Origin: Phanerochaete sordida
Lineage: Eukaryota; Basidiomycota; Agaricomycetes; Polyporales; Phanerochaetaceae
Direction of reading: 5' to 3'
NCBI GenBank assembly: GCA_019973155.2
Contig: BPQB01000093.1
Coordinates: 58,857-122,856 of the forward strand
Length of the DNA stretch: 64,000 nucleotides
The notes beneath the pieces were generated by a model. The model was not told the origin of the DNA. It was given only the letters and a program-made list of their open reading frames with translations, and searched no databases. Positions 44,184 to 54,071 of the stretch are shown here, piece by piece (positions within the stretch are counted from its first letter, which is position 1; every line of letters begins with the position of its first letter). Position numbers and translations under genes: made by a program.

Positions 44184-45378
44184 GGTGCAGTTCTACAGCG
44201 TGCGGGGGTGGCAGACCGGATCCGTGGTGGATCTGAAGAGGGTCTGGGGAGGTATTATGGAGGGGGAGAAGGTGGGACTGGAGCCGGCCAGACGAGCGGG
44301 GACTTATAAGAGGGATCTAGAAGAGCGTGCGGAGGAGGGAGAGGGAAAGGGGGAACGATCAACCGCTCCGGCGTGCCACCAGTAAGGTGTTAGACTTTTT
44401 GTTATTGAAAACTTATTTTAACGTTGGGCCAAGGCTCCAAGAGGCCGGGGAGTGGGCTCTGGACGGAGGGCGGGGCTGGCGACGACGCGGCTCGCTCGTT
44501 TCTACGCGACAGGGACCGCACGCACGCGCGACATCTGCGCATTCTGTTGGATGTATGCGCCGTGCGTCGTGCGAGGGCAAGGCTGCGACGGAGGCGGATT
44601 CAAACTCGGCCTCCACGCACGAAAAAAACGCGAGCGATCGGCGAGATCAGCCTGCACATTTCTGCCCGCCCAGACCGCCCGGCGCCAAACACCCCCAAAC
44701 ACCCTCCCACTGCCCGCCTCGGTGGCGTCGGCGCCGTCCACGCGCGCCTCACCTACGCACACGCAGCCCACGCTTCTGACTCGTCGCCAGGCTACCGCGC
44801 TAGCGCCCCCCGCCTTTCCTTTTTGCGTTTCTGCGCCAGCCGTCCTCCTCGTCGTCGCCGCCGGTGACGAGGGCACCGATCGCAGTCCGCGCGCCCGGCC
44901 TTTGTGGCGACAAAAACGCCCGGTGGCGACCGCTTCGCCTCGACGAATCGCGGCCCGACGTCGATTGTGAGGGCCTCCGCGTCGAACGACGTCGCGCGAT
45001 GCGTCTATCGCGCGCGCCCCATTGGCCCGCGCCCTACGCGCCCTGCCGCGATAATTGCAGCTCGCCTTCGCGAAGCCTGCGCAGCGTGGAGCACCGCACG
45101 CGCTGTGGCCTGGCCTTCCGCCTAAACGCGACGCGGCGAGGGCGCAAAGATTTCAATTGAGTTCGTGTGCGCGGCGGGGCCGCCCAGCGGCAAATGGAAG
45201 CGGCGCGGAACCTTTGGCCTGTGCTGTGAAAATAACGCACGCTACCCTGGATTGCGTCCGCCCAGCGGCAGGGCCCCCTAAGATATTCCGACGTTCAGTG
45301 TCAACAATTACGAGGGCCGTGCGCTGATGCGCTCAGACGTGCTGGCGGGGCACGGGGCCCTTGCTCGTCGTTGGCGGT

Positions 45379-45600
45379 CTTGACTGCCCCGGCAATGGCG
45401 TCAGACGCACGATGAGTGCACGATAGCACCCGTCTTGGAGACGACGTCCAAGCTGGTTACGGCTCCAAGGGGCACCTGCAAGAGTCGCCAGTCGCCACCA
45501 AAGATCAGCTGCGGCGCCTCGTGATATCAGGAAGGAGGCGCGTCATGTCTCTGCTCCTCGATAGCCTGTAACGATGCTAATTGGCAACGGTGAGCGGAGA
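45379..45600 (+). repeat. Diverged direct repeat, copy 1
   Basis: Starts CTTGACTGCCCC and shares with copy 2, in order, AATGGCGTCAG, CGCACGATGA, TAGCACCCGTC, TGGAGACG, GGTTACGGC, CCAAGGGGC, AGAGTCGCCA, GATCAGCT and GCCTCGTGATATCA, then a weaker match ending GGTGAGCG. Many indels; no coding content recognised. Confidence 0.7.
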
Positions 45601-45775
45601 GTTTCAAAATACGTGATGGCTGCCGTTCCACAGTGTTTCTGCAAGATGTAGCATACCGTAGGAGGGACAGTAAAGTCGACTCTAAATCTTACTGACAGCA
45701 ATTCATGAAACGGCGGTCAGACGAGCAGCAAAAATGCGGACCTCGAACGGCCGTAGCCGCGTATGGCTGGCATCG

Positions 45776-46030
45776 TTGACTGCCCCGCCAAGGGTGCAAT
45801 GGCGTCAGGCGCACGATGACTCGTCAATGAGCATCGATGAGAGCCCCGTAGCACCCGTCCTGGAGACGGCGCCCAAGACGGTTACGGCCCCAAGGGGCGC
45901 CGTCCAGAGTCGCCACGGCCAGTCTCCAACGATCAGCTTCGACGCCTCGTGATATCAAGGCGGATTTCTGCGCCCCGCGCTGCGCACCCCGATGAGCTGT
46001 AGCGAGGTGTTATTGGCCATGGTGAGCGAA
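45776..46030 (+). repeat. Diverged direct repeat, copy 2
   Basis: Same order of blocks as copy 1, about 397 bp further on, starting GTTGACTGCCCC (45777) and ending near GGTGAGCGA. It is slightly longer because of small insertions. Both copies carry GCCTCGTGATATCA. Confidence 0.7.
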
Positions 46031-46496
46031 GAAATTAAATTATCCAATGCGGCCTGCTCTTACCAAATGGTGACATTGCGGAAGCGGGTTCAGCTTGCAG
46101 CGACTGCCGCCGCGGGCTTTCGAGACCTGCGGAGGTGTGAGTTGACCGCGAGCCAATGGGATGCTTCGCTCGTCCCGGAGACACGGGCGGCGCAGCCCTA
46201 CTCCCTGAAAAACCGGCACGCATTAGCCTGCTTCCTCAGTGACGAGGCGGTCTGCTCGGCCACGATCACGAACGCACACAGACATAGCGCACGCAGACAG
46301 TGGAACAGCGAGAGCCTTCGTTGGAGGGGCAGCCACAGGCGACGCGTACAACGGCATTCTCGAACGGATATCGGTCTGGGCACACGGGCTACAGGTCCGC
46401 GGGGCAATGCAACGCGACGAGAAGGGAGGCGGGACCACAGCCGTGCTACGGCACAATAAAATACACGAACGTCCGTCCGAGCGGGGGAGCACAACC

Positions 46497-46524
46497 GGGG
46501 GCGGGGGCGCGAGACGGGGAGGGG
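46497..46524 (+). other. G-quadruplex-forming motif
   Basis: Four runs of 4-5 G (46497-46501, 46503-46507, 46515-46518, 46520-46524) with loops of 1, 7 and 1 bases, ~220 bp beyond the stop of the EST1/SMG7-like gene. Confidence 0.5.
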
Positions 46525-46743
46525 GCGGCGGGCGCACGCGGTGCAGCACAATGCGCTGGCGACGGGGCGCGCGCGCAGCAGCGCAGGCGGGTGCAAGACG
46601 ATTTTCGCAGGCGCCGCACGCCGGCGATGGGACATCCACGCCGCGCGCACGGCCGGCCCAACTACGCGCCGCACGCACGCCTTTCCTCGCGCCTCTCGGG
46701 GTCCATCGACGGGAACAAAACGGAGCATCCGCACGGCGCGCGC

Positions 46744-49700
46744 CTAGCCTGCGTTGCCCCAGATGCGCGACGCCGCGGGCGCGGGCGCGCCGTCGTACTG
46801 CGGCGCAAAGGCGTGTTCGCCCGCGTGCGCGTGCCCTGCGTAGCGCAGGTGCTCGGGCTGGAGCCCGCCCGTGGAGAAGTACGCGCCGTGCGACGGCGCG
46901 CCGAACACGTCTGCGTGGCCCGCGGGCGCGAAGCGGTCGTTGGCGCCGGGCGCGCCGTAGGCCGCGGTGAGAGGGAGGGCGCCGACCGCGGCCGATGGGT
47001 TGAGCGGATCATACCGGTGCGCGTTCGAGTGTGTGGAGGGAGGTGGGAGCGCCTGGCCGCGCGATGGCAGCAGGGTATCCGACGGGAGCCTGTGGTGGCC
47101 GCTGTTTACGATCGACGGCTGTTGTGGGAGCAGCGTACGCGATGGCGTGCTGCTGTAGCCGAGCTGGGTGTTCTGCGAGGGGAGAGGAGACTGCCACATA
47201 TACGAAGACGACCAGGAGGTTTGTGAAGGCGGCAGCGGCGGAGGGGCGGCAGTCTGGGTCATGTCCTTCTGCGTGACGTATTGTGAGCCATTACCCAGCG
47301 CCAGCGGCCGATTGCCGCTCGGGAACGATAACGACGAGCTGTTGTTCGACCAGATGCTGTTTCCACCGAGATAGCTGACAGCTGGGATGGACGGAGCCGA
47401 TGGTGTGCGGCCATGCTGAGATGGCGCGGGGGGAGGCGAGCGGTGCACACCGAGGACACCTTGCAGCAAGTCTTGTGCCGTCGTGAGCGGCGTGTTGTGG
47501 GAAGGCGGAGAGCGTTGCAGGTCCGTGTGCGCGAAAGGCGGGGACAGCGGTGCTGCTCGATGAGGCGTGAAGCCCATGTGGTTCGTCCCGATGGGATCGG
47601 GTCGCGGGGGTGTGGTTGGCAGGGCCGTAACTACGGGATCCTGGCGCGGGGACAGAGTTCCGCTGGATCAATTTCGTCAATTAGCGTGGTTGAGACGGGG
47701 CAGTAAAAGGATTGGCACGAGACGCACCCTAGTTGCCAGACGATCTGCTCCTCGTCCTCGTCCTCATCCTCATCCGACGCATGCAGTGCTGTCCTGAACG
47801 CTTCGCCGACAGGGTCGCCGTCGGTGCCCGTCGTCACCGACTGAGCATCTTCTGCGATCTCTTCGTCCACATCTGCATCGGCGCGAGCCTGCGGCACAGA
47901 GAAGAGATCTACCGATGCGCGGTGTGGTACACGATTAGCCGCATCAATCGCTTCCTTCTGCACCGCGAAGGCTTCTGGCTCAGACACTTTCCCTATGGCG
48001 GCCGAGATCGACGCGTTCAGGCTGAAATGCCCGTCCTTGAGCGCGATGGGGGTATACTGCAGAAAACTGATTCAGCACATGGAGCGAATGCTCAGCTCAT
48101 CGGAACACTCACCTCGTCCTCTGCAACCGCCTTAGAATCGGTCAGGATATCCGCAATCCTCATCAGCTGCTCCTCGTTCGGGTGGACTTGGTCCCGTGCG
48201 AGCAGGGGATTCTCTTGCTGGCCTGGCGCATCGCCGTTCGCTCCCCCATTCTCCGACGGTGGACGCCGTGCGGGGCCCAGCGCTCTGCCGTCTGCGCCGG
48301 CCATGTATTTGCGCAGCGGCAAGAAGCCTGCCATGTCGATGTCCTCCTCCAGCTGCGTACTGAGTTCGGGGAGTTTTTCTCCAGGGAATGCGCCGACCAG
48401 GGCCTCACAGAAGCGCACGTATTCGCGCCAGAAGTCGTGGATGCCGCCGATGGTAATCGCAGAGCCGCCGTTGCGCCTGTCCTTCCGGGGCGTGTCCCGC
48501 ACTGCGCTCGGCTCCTCGTCGCCGTTCGTCGTGTGCTTCAGCCCCTGAGAAAGGTACCGGGTGTTCGACCGCAGCCACTTGCCGGCCATACGCAGCGCCG
48601 GAAGGGTGCGCCTGAACGTAGCGGTGATGCGCTGCGCAAGGTCGCCCTCCTCGGCGTCCTCCGGAGGCGCTTCTGCCAGCTCGATGGAGCCGTTCTCAAG
48701 CAGAACGCGATGTGCAGCAAGTAGGTGCGTGACGATGTTAGATTCGGTCAGGGCAAGGTTCGATGGACGTCGTTCGGCATTTGACGGACGGCGAACCATC
48801 CGATGCTTCCAGAGTGCGCCCTCAGTGAGCACGATGATCTTAGAAATCATCTCGATGGGAAGAATACGGTCTGCAACTAGCCCTGCGAAGTCTTCGATGG
48901 CCCTCTCGCCCATGGTCCTCGCTCTGCGAGAGAAAATATTGGTATATTGGCATACTGAGGAGAAAATAACGCACTCTTCCACGTTTTTCGACCACTGCGC
49001 ATGTAGGACGACCACTTTCTCCTTGAAAGCCTCGACGCGCAGCCGGGGAGAAACAGTCTCGCCGTTTGCTAGCTCCTCCTGTACCTCGGCATCCCTCAAA
49101 AGGCCTCTCGCCGTGTACTGGTCCAGCGCCTTCGAAAGGACCGTGCCCAGGTTCTCGGAGGCAGTTTCGTAGGGCGTCCGCACGCAAAGCGCGCGGTAAT
49201 AGTGCAAGATGGAGCTTAACGTATCTTTCTGGTATGAAGACAAGATCGCTAATTGGTGTGACGGATTGCCATCGTGTGGGAAGAGCAGGCGGGCCTGTTC
49301 GTAGCAAGATTGCGCGCGATCGTAGTTGCGGAGACGCGGGAGGGGCGTGTGGCTTGCCCCGGCCGCGCCGCCCCTCCTGCCTCGCCCCCGACCGGGCGGG
49401 GCAGCAGGGGGCCCATCCTCGTGGCCAGCACGCGGCCGTCCGCCCGCTTCGTTGTATTGCTCCTTGTATCGCGCGATGTCTCCGAGGCAGACGAGCGTCT
49501 TGCTCAGGATGGCCATACGGCTCTCGTGCTGGGAGGCACTTGCAGGAGCCAGCGCATCGTTCGCACCGTGGTCGCTCTCGGGCGGGAACTGATGTTGGTT
49601 TCGACGGGGATACGTGGCCCCGTCAGCGGCGGGCGTCTGGTCATCTTCGAGCGTGATTCCCAGCGTGTTGAGGGCGTCCTGGGCATCGTCCAGCGCGAAG

Positions 49701-50215
49701 TAGCGGCGCAGGCGGAACACGAGTTGCATCCAGAACTTCTCCTCTTCGGCTAGGAACTGGCGGAAGCGTTGGAGGAGTTTGCGGTACTCCACGACGCGCG
49801 AATGACCATTCTGGTCTCGCCCTCCTTGTCGTGGGGGATTGTGGATAGCACGGTCGAGATTGGCGATCCGCTGCTTGTAAATGGAGATTATGGCGTAGGA
49901 TGTCTGCATCCAGAGGTGCGTTTCGGCATCCTTGGATTCTCTCGCATACGGGTGTAGAAAGAGCAGACGAAGGTACTGGCGTCGTAGACTGGAGGAGAGG
50001 TCAGCTGACGCGGGGGATCGCGATGCAAGGACGTGTAGGAGACGCACTTCTTCCGCTGAATGTCAATTTCTCTGTCTGTAATGTCACGAGTCTTGAGGAG
50101 GTCCTTGAGTCCTTGTTGGAGGCCTTTGGCCTCCCTGCAGCGGAGTCGGCAATCAAGGTCTCTGGGCGTGGGGCGTGTGGACTGACCGTGCGATCTGAGC
50201 AGCAGCGTCCGACAT
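46744..50215 (-). CDS. EST1/SMG7-like protein (14-3-3-like TPR domain)
   Basis: Exons 50187-50215, 50048-50134, 48113-49988, 47728-48056 and 46744-47662 encode about 1079 residues. The N-terminus MSDAAAQIAREAKGLQQGLK leads into the EST1 region: LRRQYLRLLFLHPYARESKD, then AETHLWMQTSYAIISIYKQR and LAEEEKFWMQLVFRLRRYF, the hallmark 14-3-3-like fold of Est1p/SMG5-7. TPR-type helices with RAQSCYEQARLLFPHDGNPS and LSSILHYYRALCVRTPYE follow. The C-terminal half contains EDEDEDEEQIVWQLGG, LPTTPPRPDPIG and a long Ser/Pro/Gly-rich tail. Relatives bind telomerase RNA (Est1) or phosphorylated Upf1 in nonsense-mediated decay (SMG7); the length and missing PIN domain favour the EST1/SMG7 type. A Gly/Arg/Pro-rich in-frame stretch (about 49310-49440) splits the TPR block and may be an unrecognised intron. 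Confidence 0.88.
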
Positions 50216-50512
50216 ACACCTCACTCAGGCGAGGTGAGCATTCGCATTCCAGAGGGAAATGGGCGTTGAGAGTGAAGGGGAAGTTGGAATCATCGTCGTT
50301 CAAAACGACGAGCGCACACCCTGCAGCCTGGATTGATTCAATCATGGCACGTAACCGGGGTATGGCGTCTATTCGCGCTCCCACCGTCCTTGCCGCCACC
50401 TGCACGGTCCAGCCAAAGCTATGCATTACAACCTCCAACAGTCAATGTACAAACATGAACGATGATAGCAACAACACGATATGTGGAATCAGCACGGGCG
50501 GGAGATGGACGT

Positions 50513-51678
50513 TCAGGCGATCAGCTTGAACAGCCTGCACTCCTGATAGTCCTTGTTGAACATCACCTCCACAGCCGTGCCGGGAGTTTTCCTTCCGTAG
50601 CCAGCCAGGTCCCAGCAGACCTGCGTGTCTGCCTAGAATATTCTGCAAGCCGTGGTCAGCGGATCCGCACCGGCAGCACCCGCGGTTCGTCACTCACTGC
50701 ACGTAGCCCTCATTCGCCAGCAACGGGCTCTCGGACGCGACTATCTTCCACGCCGCAGGCACCTTCGACACCGAGATCTTGGACTTGTACCCCATGCCGC
50801 ACTGCAGCGTCGCGTACTTGTCCGTCCCATGGAGCCGAATCGTGTACCCGCCGCCGCACGGCTGGATATCCCACTGCGCGGCGTCAGTCACGCGTCCGCG
50901 CGGGCAACCCGGCACACACTCACCAGCCGCACGCCCGTCTTCTCGAGGTGCGCCTCGGGCCAGCCGCTCACCGTCCGCTCGTCCGGCGACAGGCTGATGA
51001 ACGTGCCGCTCGCCTTGTTCTGCAGCGCGTACACGCCCGCCGGGATCGGCCCGTCGGTGTGCGCAGGCCCGACGGACTCGAGCACCCACGACATGCAGGC
51101 GGCCTGCGCCTTCGCGAGGTCGTTCGGCACGCGGCTCATGCTCACGAGGCGCCCCTGCCCGCTCGGCGGCGTGTCCCAGCTGTAGTTCGAGATGGACCAC
51201 GCGATCCTTGCGCGGAAGTCAGCACGGACACCTGGACGACGCATGGCGGGCTCTTACCGCACGATCTCTCCGGATTGGTCGGCGGGGGTGATCGTCCAGA
51301 CCGTGGGCACCGGGCACAGCACCACCGACTGCGCCAGGAGCTGTTCGCCATCGACGATAGCACAGTACAGTCCGGACGAGATCTGCTTAATCGTGTATCC
51401 CTCTCCGACGCGCGATATCTCCCACTGGCAAAGAGAAGAAATTAAGAACTGGATGGTGGCGGCGAGTGAGGACGGCCTACCTTGCCGAATCGAGTGGGCC
51501 TGTCCTGCAAGATCAGGACATCGTCGCAGGTCCGGTTGTACACCGACGCCTCGACCGTGTTCAGGTACTGGCCCGCAAGCGAGTCCTTGATCTCGTATAC
51601 ACCCTCGCGGACGACAGGCGCAGCGGCGGCGTCGGAAGAAACGAGCATGATGTCTCCGTTCGGGTCAGAGGTGGTCAT
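50513..51678 (-). CDS. Beta-trefoil (ricin-B-like) protein A, with in-frame TAG at the last junction
   Basis: Exons 51481-51678, 51258-51424, 50924-51206, 50703-50873 (or 50698-50873) and a last exon. Two beta-trefoil-like halves are recognisable by repeats: GVYEIKDSLAGQYLN, WEISRVGEGYTIKQISSGLY, then GVYALQNKASGTFISLSPDE and WDIQPCGGGYTIRLHGTDKY. The layout is that of fungal ricin-B-like lectins or related protease inhibitors; no signal peptide, so probably cytosolic. The sister gene (52342-53518) has the same exon lengths (167 and 176 nt). Using the homologous splice (CA|GTGAGT to TTGCAG), the last exon reads Q-I-F then TAG (50633-50635) where the sister has Trp, truncating the protein at 277 residues although 39 further codons stay open to 50513. 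A weaker pair (TAC|GTGCAG to TTCTAG) would skip the stop and give 312. TATAAG at 51733-51738 and CCAAT at 51741-51745 lie upstream. Confidence 0.82.
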
Positions 51679-52341
51679 CCGCAGCGGGGGAAGGCGAGGG
51701 TCTGGGGACTGCCGCGCAGCAGTAGCCAGGAGCTTATATGCATTGGTCTACGCTATTGCCTCGAGTTCGTCCTGCACGTCAAGCATGATGCTGCTGCGGC
51801 TCCGCCAGCGTGGTCCCGCCTGGACACCGCCCGCATTTCGCTGATGGCCTTGGTGCCTCAGTGCTGCGGGGCGTGCGAGAAACCCTGGACATGCCAAACG
51901 CTCGCGGACGGTTAGTCTTGGCCGTGTTTCGTGCTTCGATGCGTATTCGTTATGAACGGGCGGTGTGCGGGTTCTGAACGTCACCAAGCGCGAGTGCAGC
52001 CGCAGCCGTGCGAATGGAGCCGCAGTAGGGTCCGATAACAGCTTGTTGGGCATGCGCAGTCGGAGAAGAATAGTCTAGTACAAGGTTGCGGTCATGGGAC
52101 TCACACGTAACGCGACGGGGCACAGTCCGCAGTCGGTCCCGAGATTCTACAGAAAGACACGGAAGATGATATCGGGACTGCGCGAACAGCGTTTCAGGGC
52201 GAGCCGACCAGCCGTTTGGTACGGGAGGTAGGGTCTCGCTGAAGCGTTGTTGGCGACTCGCGACTCATCCGCCCTCCGAGCTCAAGCAATGAGTTGAAAA
52301 TGCCGGCAGGCTTGGGAGCCGTTATCATGCATCATCTTGAC
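51679..52341. other. Intergenic between the tandem beta-trefoil genes
   Basis: Holds the promoter of copy A on the minus strand (TATAAG 51733-51738, CCAAT 51741-51745). No trefoil remnant or other gene is seen. Confidence 0.5.
51733..51745 (-). promoter_or_regulatory. CCAAT and TATA elements of beta-trefoil gene A
   Basis: On the minus strand CCAAT (51741-51745) is followed by CATATAAG; the TATAAG lies ~55 bp before the ATG at 51678. Confidence 0.5.
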
Positions 52342-53518
52342 CTATACGCTCCGCCTCGGGTTAGAAACGAATACAGCGGTCGATATAGCTGAAGAACGTA
52401 CAGCAGTCCTTTTTCCGTAATCTTCGAGGTCCCAAACCATGTCGGTGTCGGCCCAGAAAATCCTGCATATATGGATGTCAAATAAGCGGCGGCAAATCGC
52501 AGTATGGTGAATGCATACCGGTAGTAACGATTCTGACCCTTCACGGGACTGTGCGTGGGTTCGATCCTCCAAGCTGCAGGGACGGTGGAGACCGAGATTT
52601 GAGAACCGCTCCCCGTACCAGACTGCAGGGTACAGTACTTGTCCGTGCCCTGCAGCCGGATAGTGTAGCCGCGGCCCAACGGCGCGATGACCCACTGGCA
52701 GTGCATACGTATTCAGCATAGAGCTCACCCGCAACAGCGCACCCGCGGCGAAACACAACTCACCAATTTCACGCCGGTGCTGGCCAGGTCCACCGCAGGC
52801 CAGCAGCCGATACTCTTCTCGTCAGGGCTCAGGCTCACGAATGTATCGCTGACCTTGTTCTGGATTGCGTACAGCCCGGGCAGCAAGGGGCCGGATTCGT
52901 CGTTCGACTGAAGCGATAGCATACGCCAAGCTTTGGGCAGCATGTTGCCGCCCTGTAGCTGAGCGAGCACTGGGCCGGCCTTTATGTAGTTGAGAGATAT
53001 GTCCGTGGAAGCACAAGGCGACGTACCTGCCCATTGCTCTGAAGGGTTGGAACGCTCCAGCACTGGCCTGTGACGGGCCAGGAAATGCTACGGTTGCATG
53101 TCAGCTTGACGGTTGCAGTCGTCGACATAAGGACAAAAACACTTGCCATATGGCCTTGCGCTCTGCGCCCTGAAATTCAACATCCCATACAGTCGGTACT
53201 GGACGAAGAACGATCAGAGGCGAGCCCCCGTCATCGTTCTGCTTCAGCGAGCAATAGAGGCCACTGGAGACCTGCTTGATTGTATAGCCACTGCCCACAT
53301 GGGCGATTTCCCACTAAGTAAAAGCCGCGTTAGATAGATATGAATATATACGACCAATACCCCGACCATACCTTTCCAGTTCTTGTGGGCGAGCTATTGA
53401 GGACGAGGGCGTCATCGATGTGGTGATTGTAGACAGCACCCGTTAACGAGTTCAGATAGAGACCAGAACTAAAGGCCTGGATCTCGTAGTTGCCTTCGGC
53501 GACGGCTATGACTCGCAT
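52342..53518 (-). CDS. Beta-trefoil (ricin-B-like) protein B
   Basis: Exons 53372-53518, 53147-53313, 53027-53087, 52764-52979, 52519-52694 and 52342-52462 encode 295 residues. As in copy A there are two repeat halves: NYEIQAFSSGLYLNSLTGAV, WEIAHVGSGYTIKQVSSGLY, then GLYAIQNKVSDTFVSLSPDE and WVIAPLGRGYTIRLQGTDKY, ending IFWADTDMVWDLEDYGK. Carbohydrate binding or protease inhibition by the trefoil is possible; the exact family is not settled. It differs from A by an extra intron (52980-53026). The intron after exon 2 has a GC donor (TG|GCAAGT). The start is uncertain: an upstream exon 53780-53798 (ATG at 53798, donor GTAAGT, acceptor GATGTAG) would extend the frame by 28 residues without a stop. 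No signal peptide in either version. Confidence 0.82.
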
Positions 53519-54071
53519 GTTGGGGAGCGATGTCGACGGGGGCGAGTGCAAAAGTGCTGGGGTTTCATATACCTGGGGGTCGCCTACATCACATCAGTTC
53601 ACGCAAAGAATAAAAGTAGTAATACGAGCTCTCTGGATGCATAGCAGCGCAAGCCGTCGTCAAATCGCTGCTACCGCGTGACCTCGTGCCAAATCAGCGA
53701 GACCGCTGTTTGCACTTTGTCGAGCCTATCGTGTGTACGTGTTGACCACTAACTCGTGAGGGCAGGGGATGGTACTTACCGGGGGAGCGGGAGCACATCT
53801 CTACGCGTATGCGCGCTCGGCATTCTCCGGAGCAACCGCAATAGGAAGGCATAGTGCTTCAGATCCAACCCTGCCGGCTTCCATCCCCATGCGGTACGGT
53901 AGAAAAGATGCGACGAAGAGGCCTGACAATTGACGGAGTAAAGTACATTTATAGCAGTGTTTTGCTTACATTGTAATAGTACAGCAGAGTACAGAGTCTG
54001 TCCACAAAGTGTCCATGAGAGCACTGAGTAACCCAAACAATCGCAGATTGACACAGCTTGCGAGCAATATC
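53519..54071. other. Intergenic; possible short upstream exon of beta-trefoil B
   Basis: Apart from the candidate first exon at 53780-53798 (minus strand), nothing is supported. The right part is the 3' flank of the Mug190-like gene. Confidence 0.45.

Larger units (their letters stand above)
44184..46743. other. Gene-poor 2.5 kb region with diverged direct repeats
   Basis: No gene is supported. 44450-45240 is GC-rich with long random open frames. It contains a diverged direct repeat (45379-45600 and 45776-46030, listed separately) and a G-rich tract at 46482-46535. Confidence 0.5.

Noticed and set aside
46300..47226. 308-codon plus-strand open frame
   Set aside because: Antisense to the last exon of the EST1/SMG7-like gene and Arg/Gly-rich by composition only.
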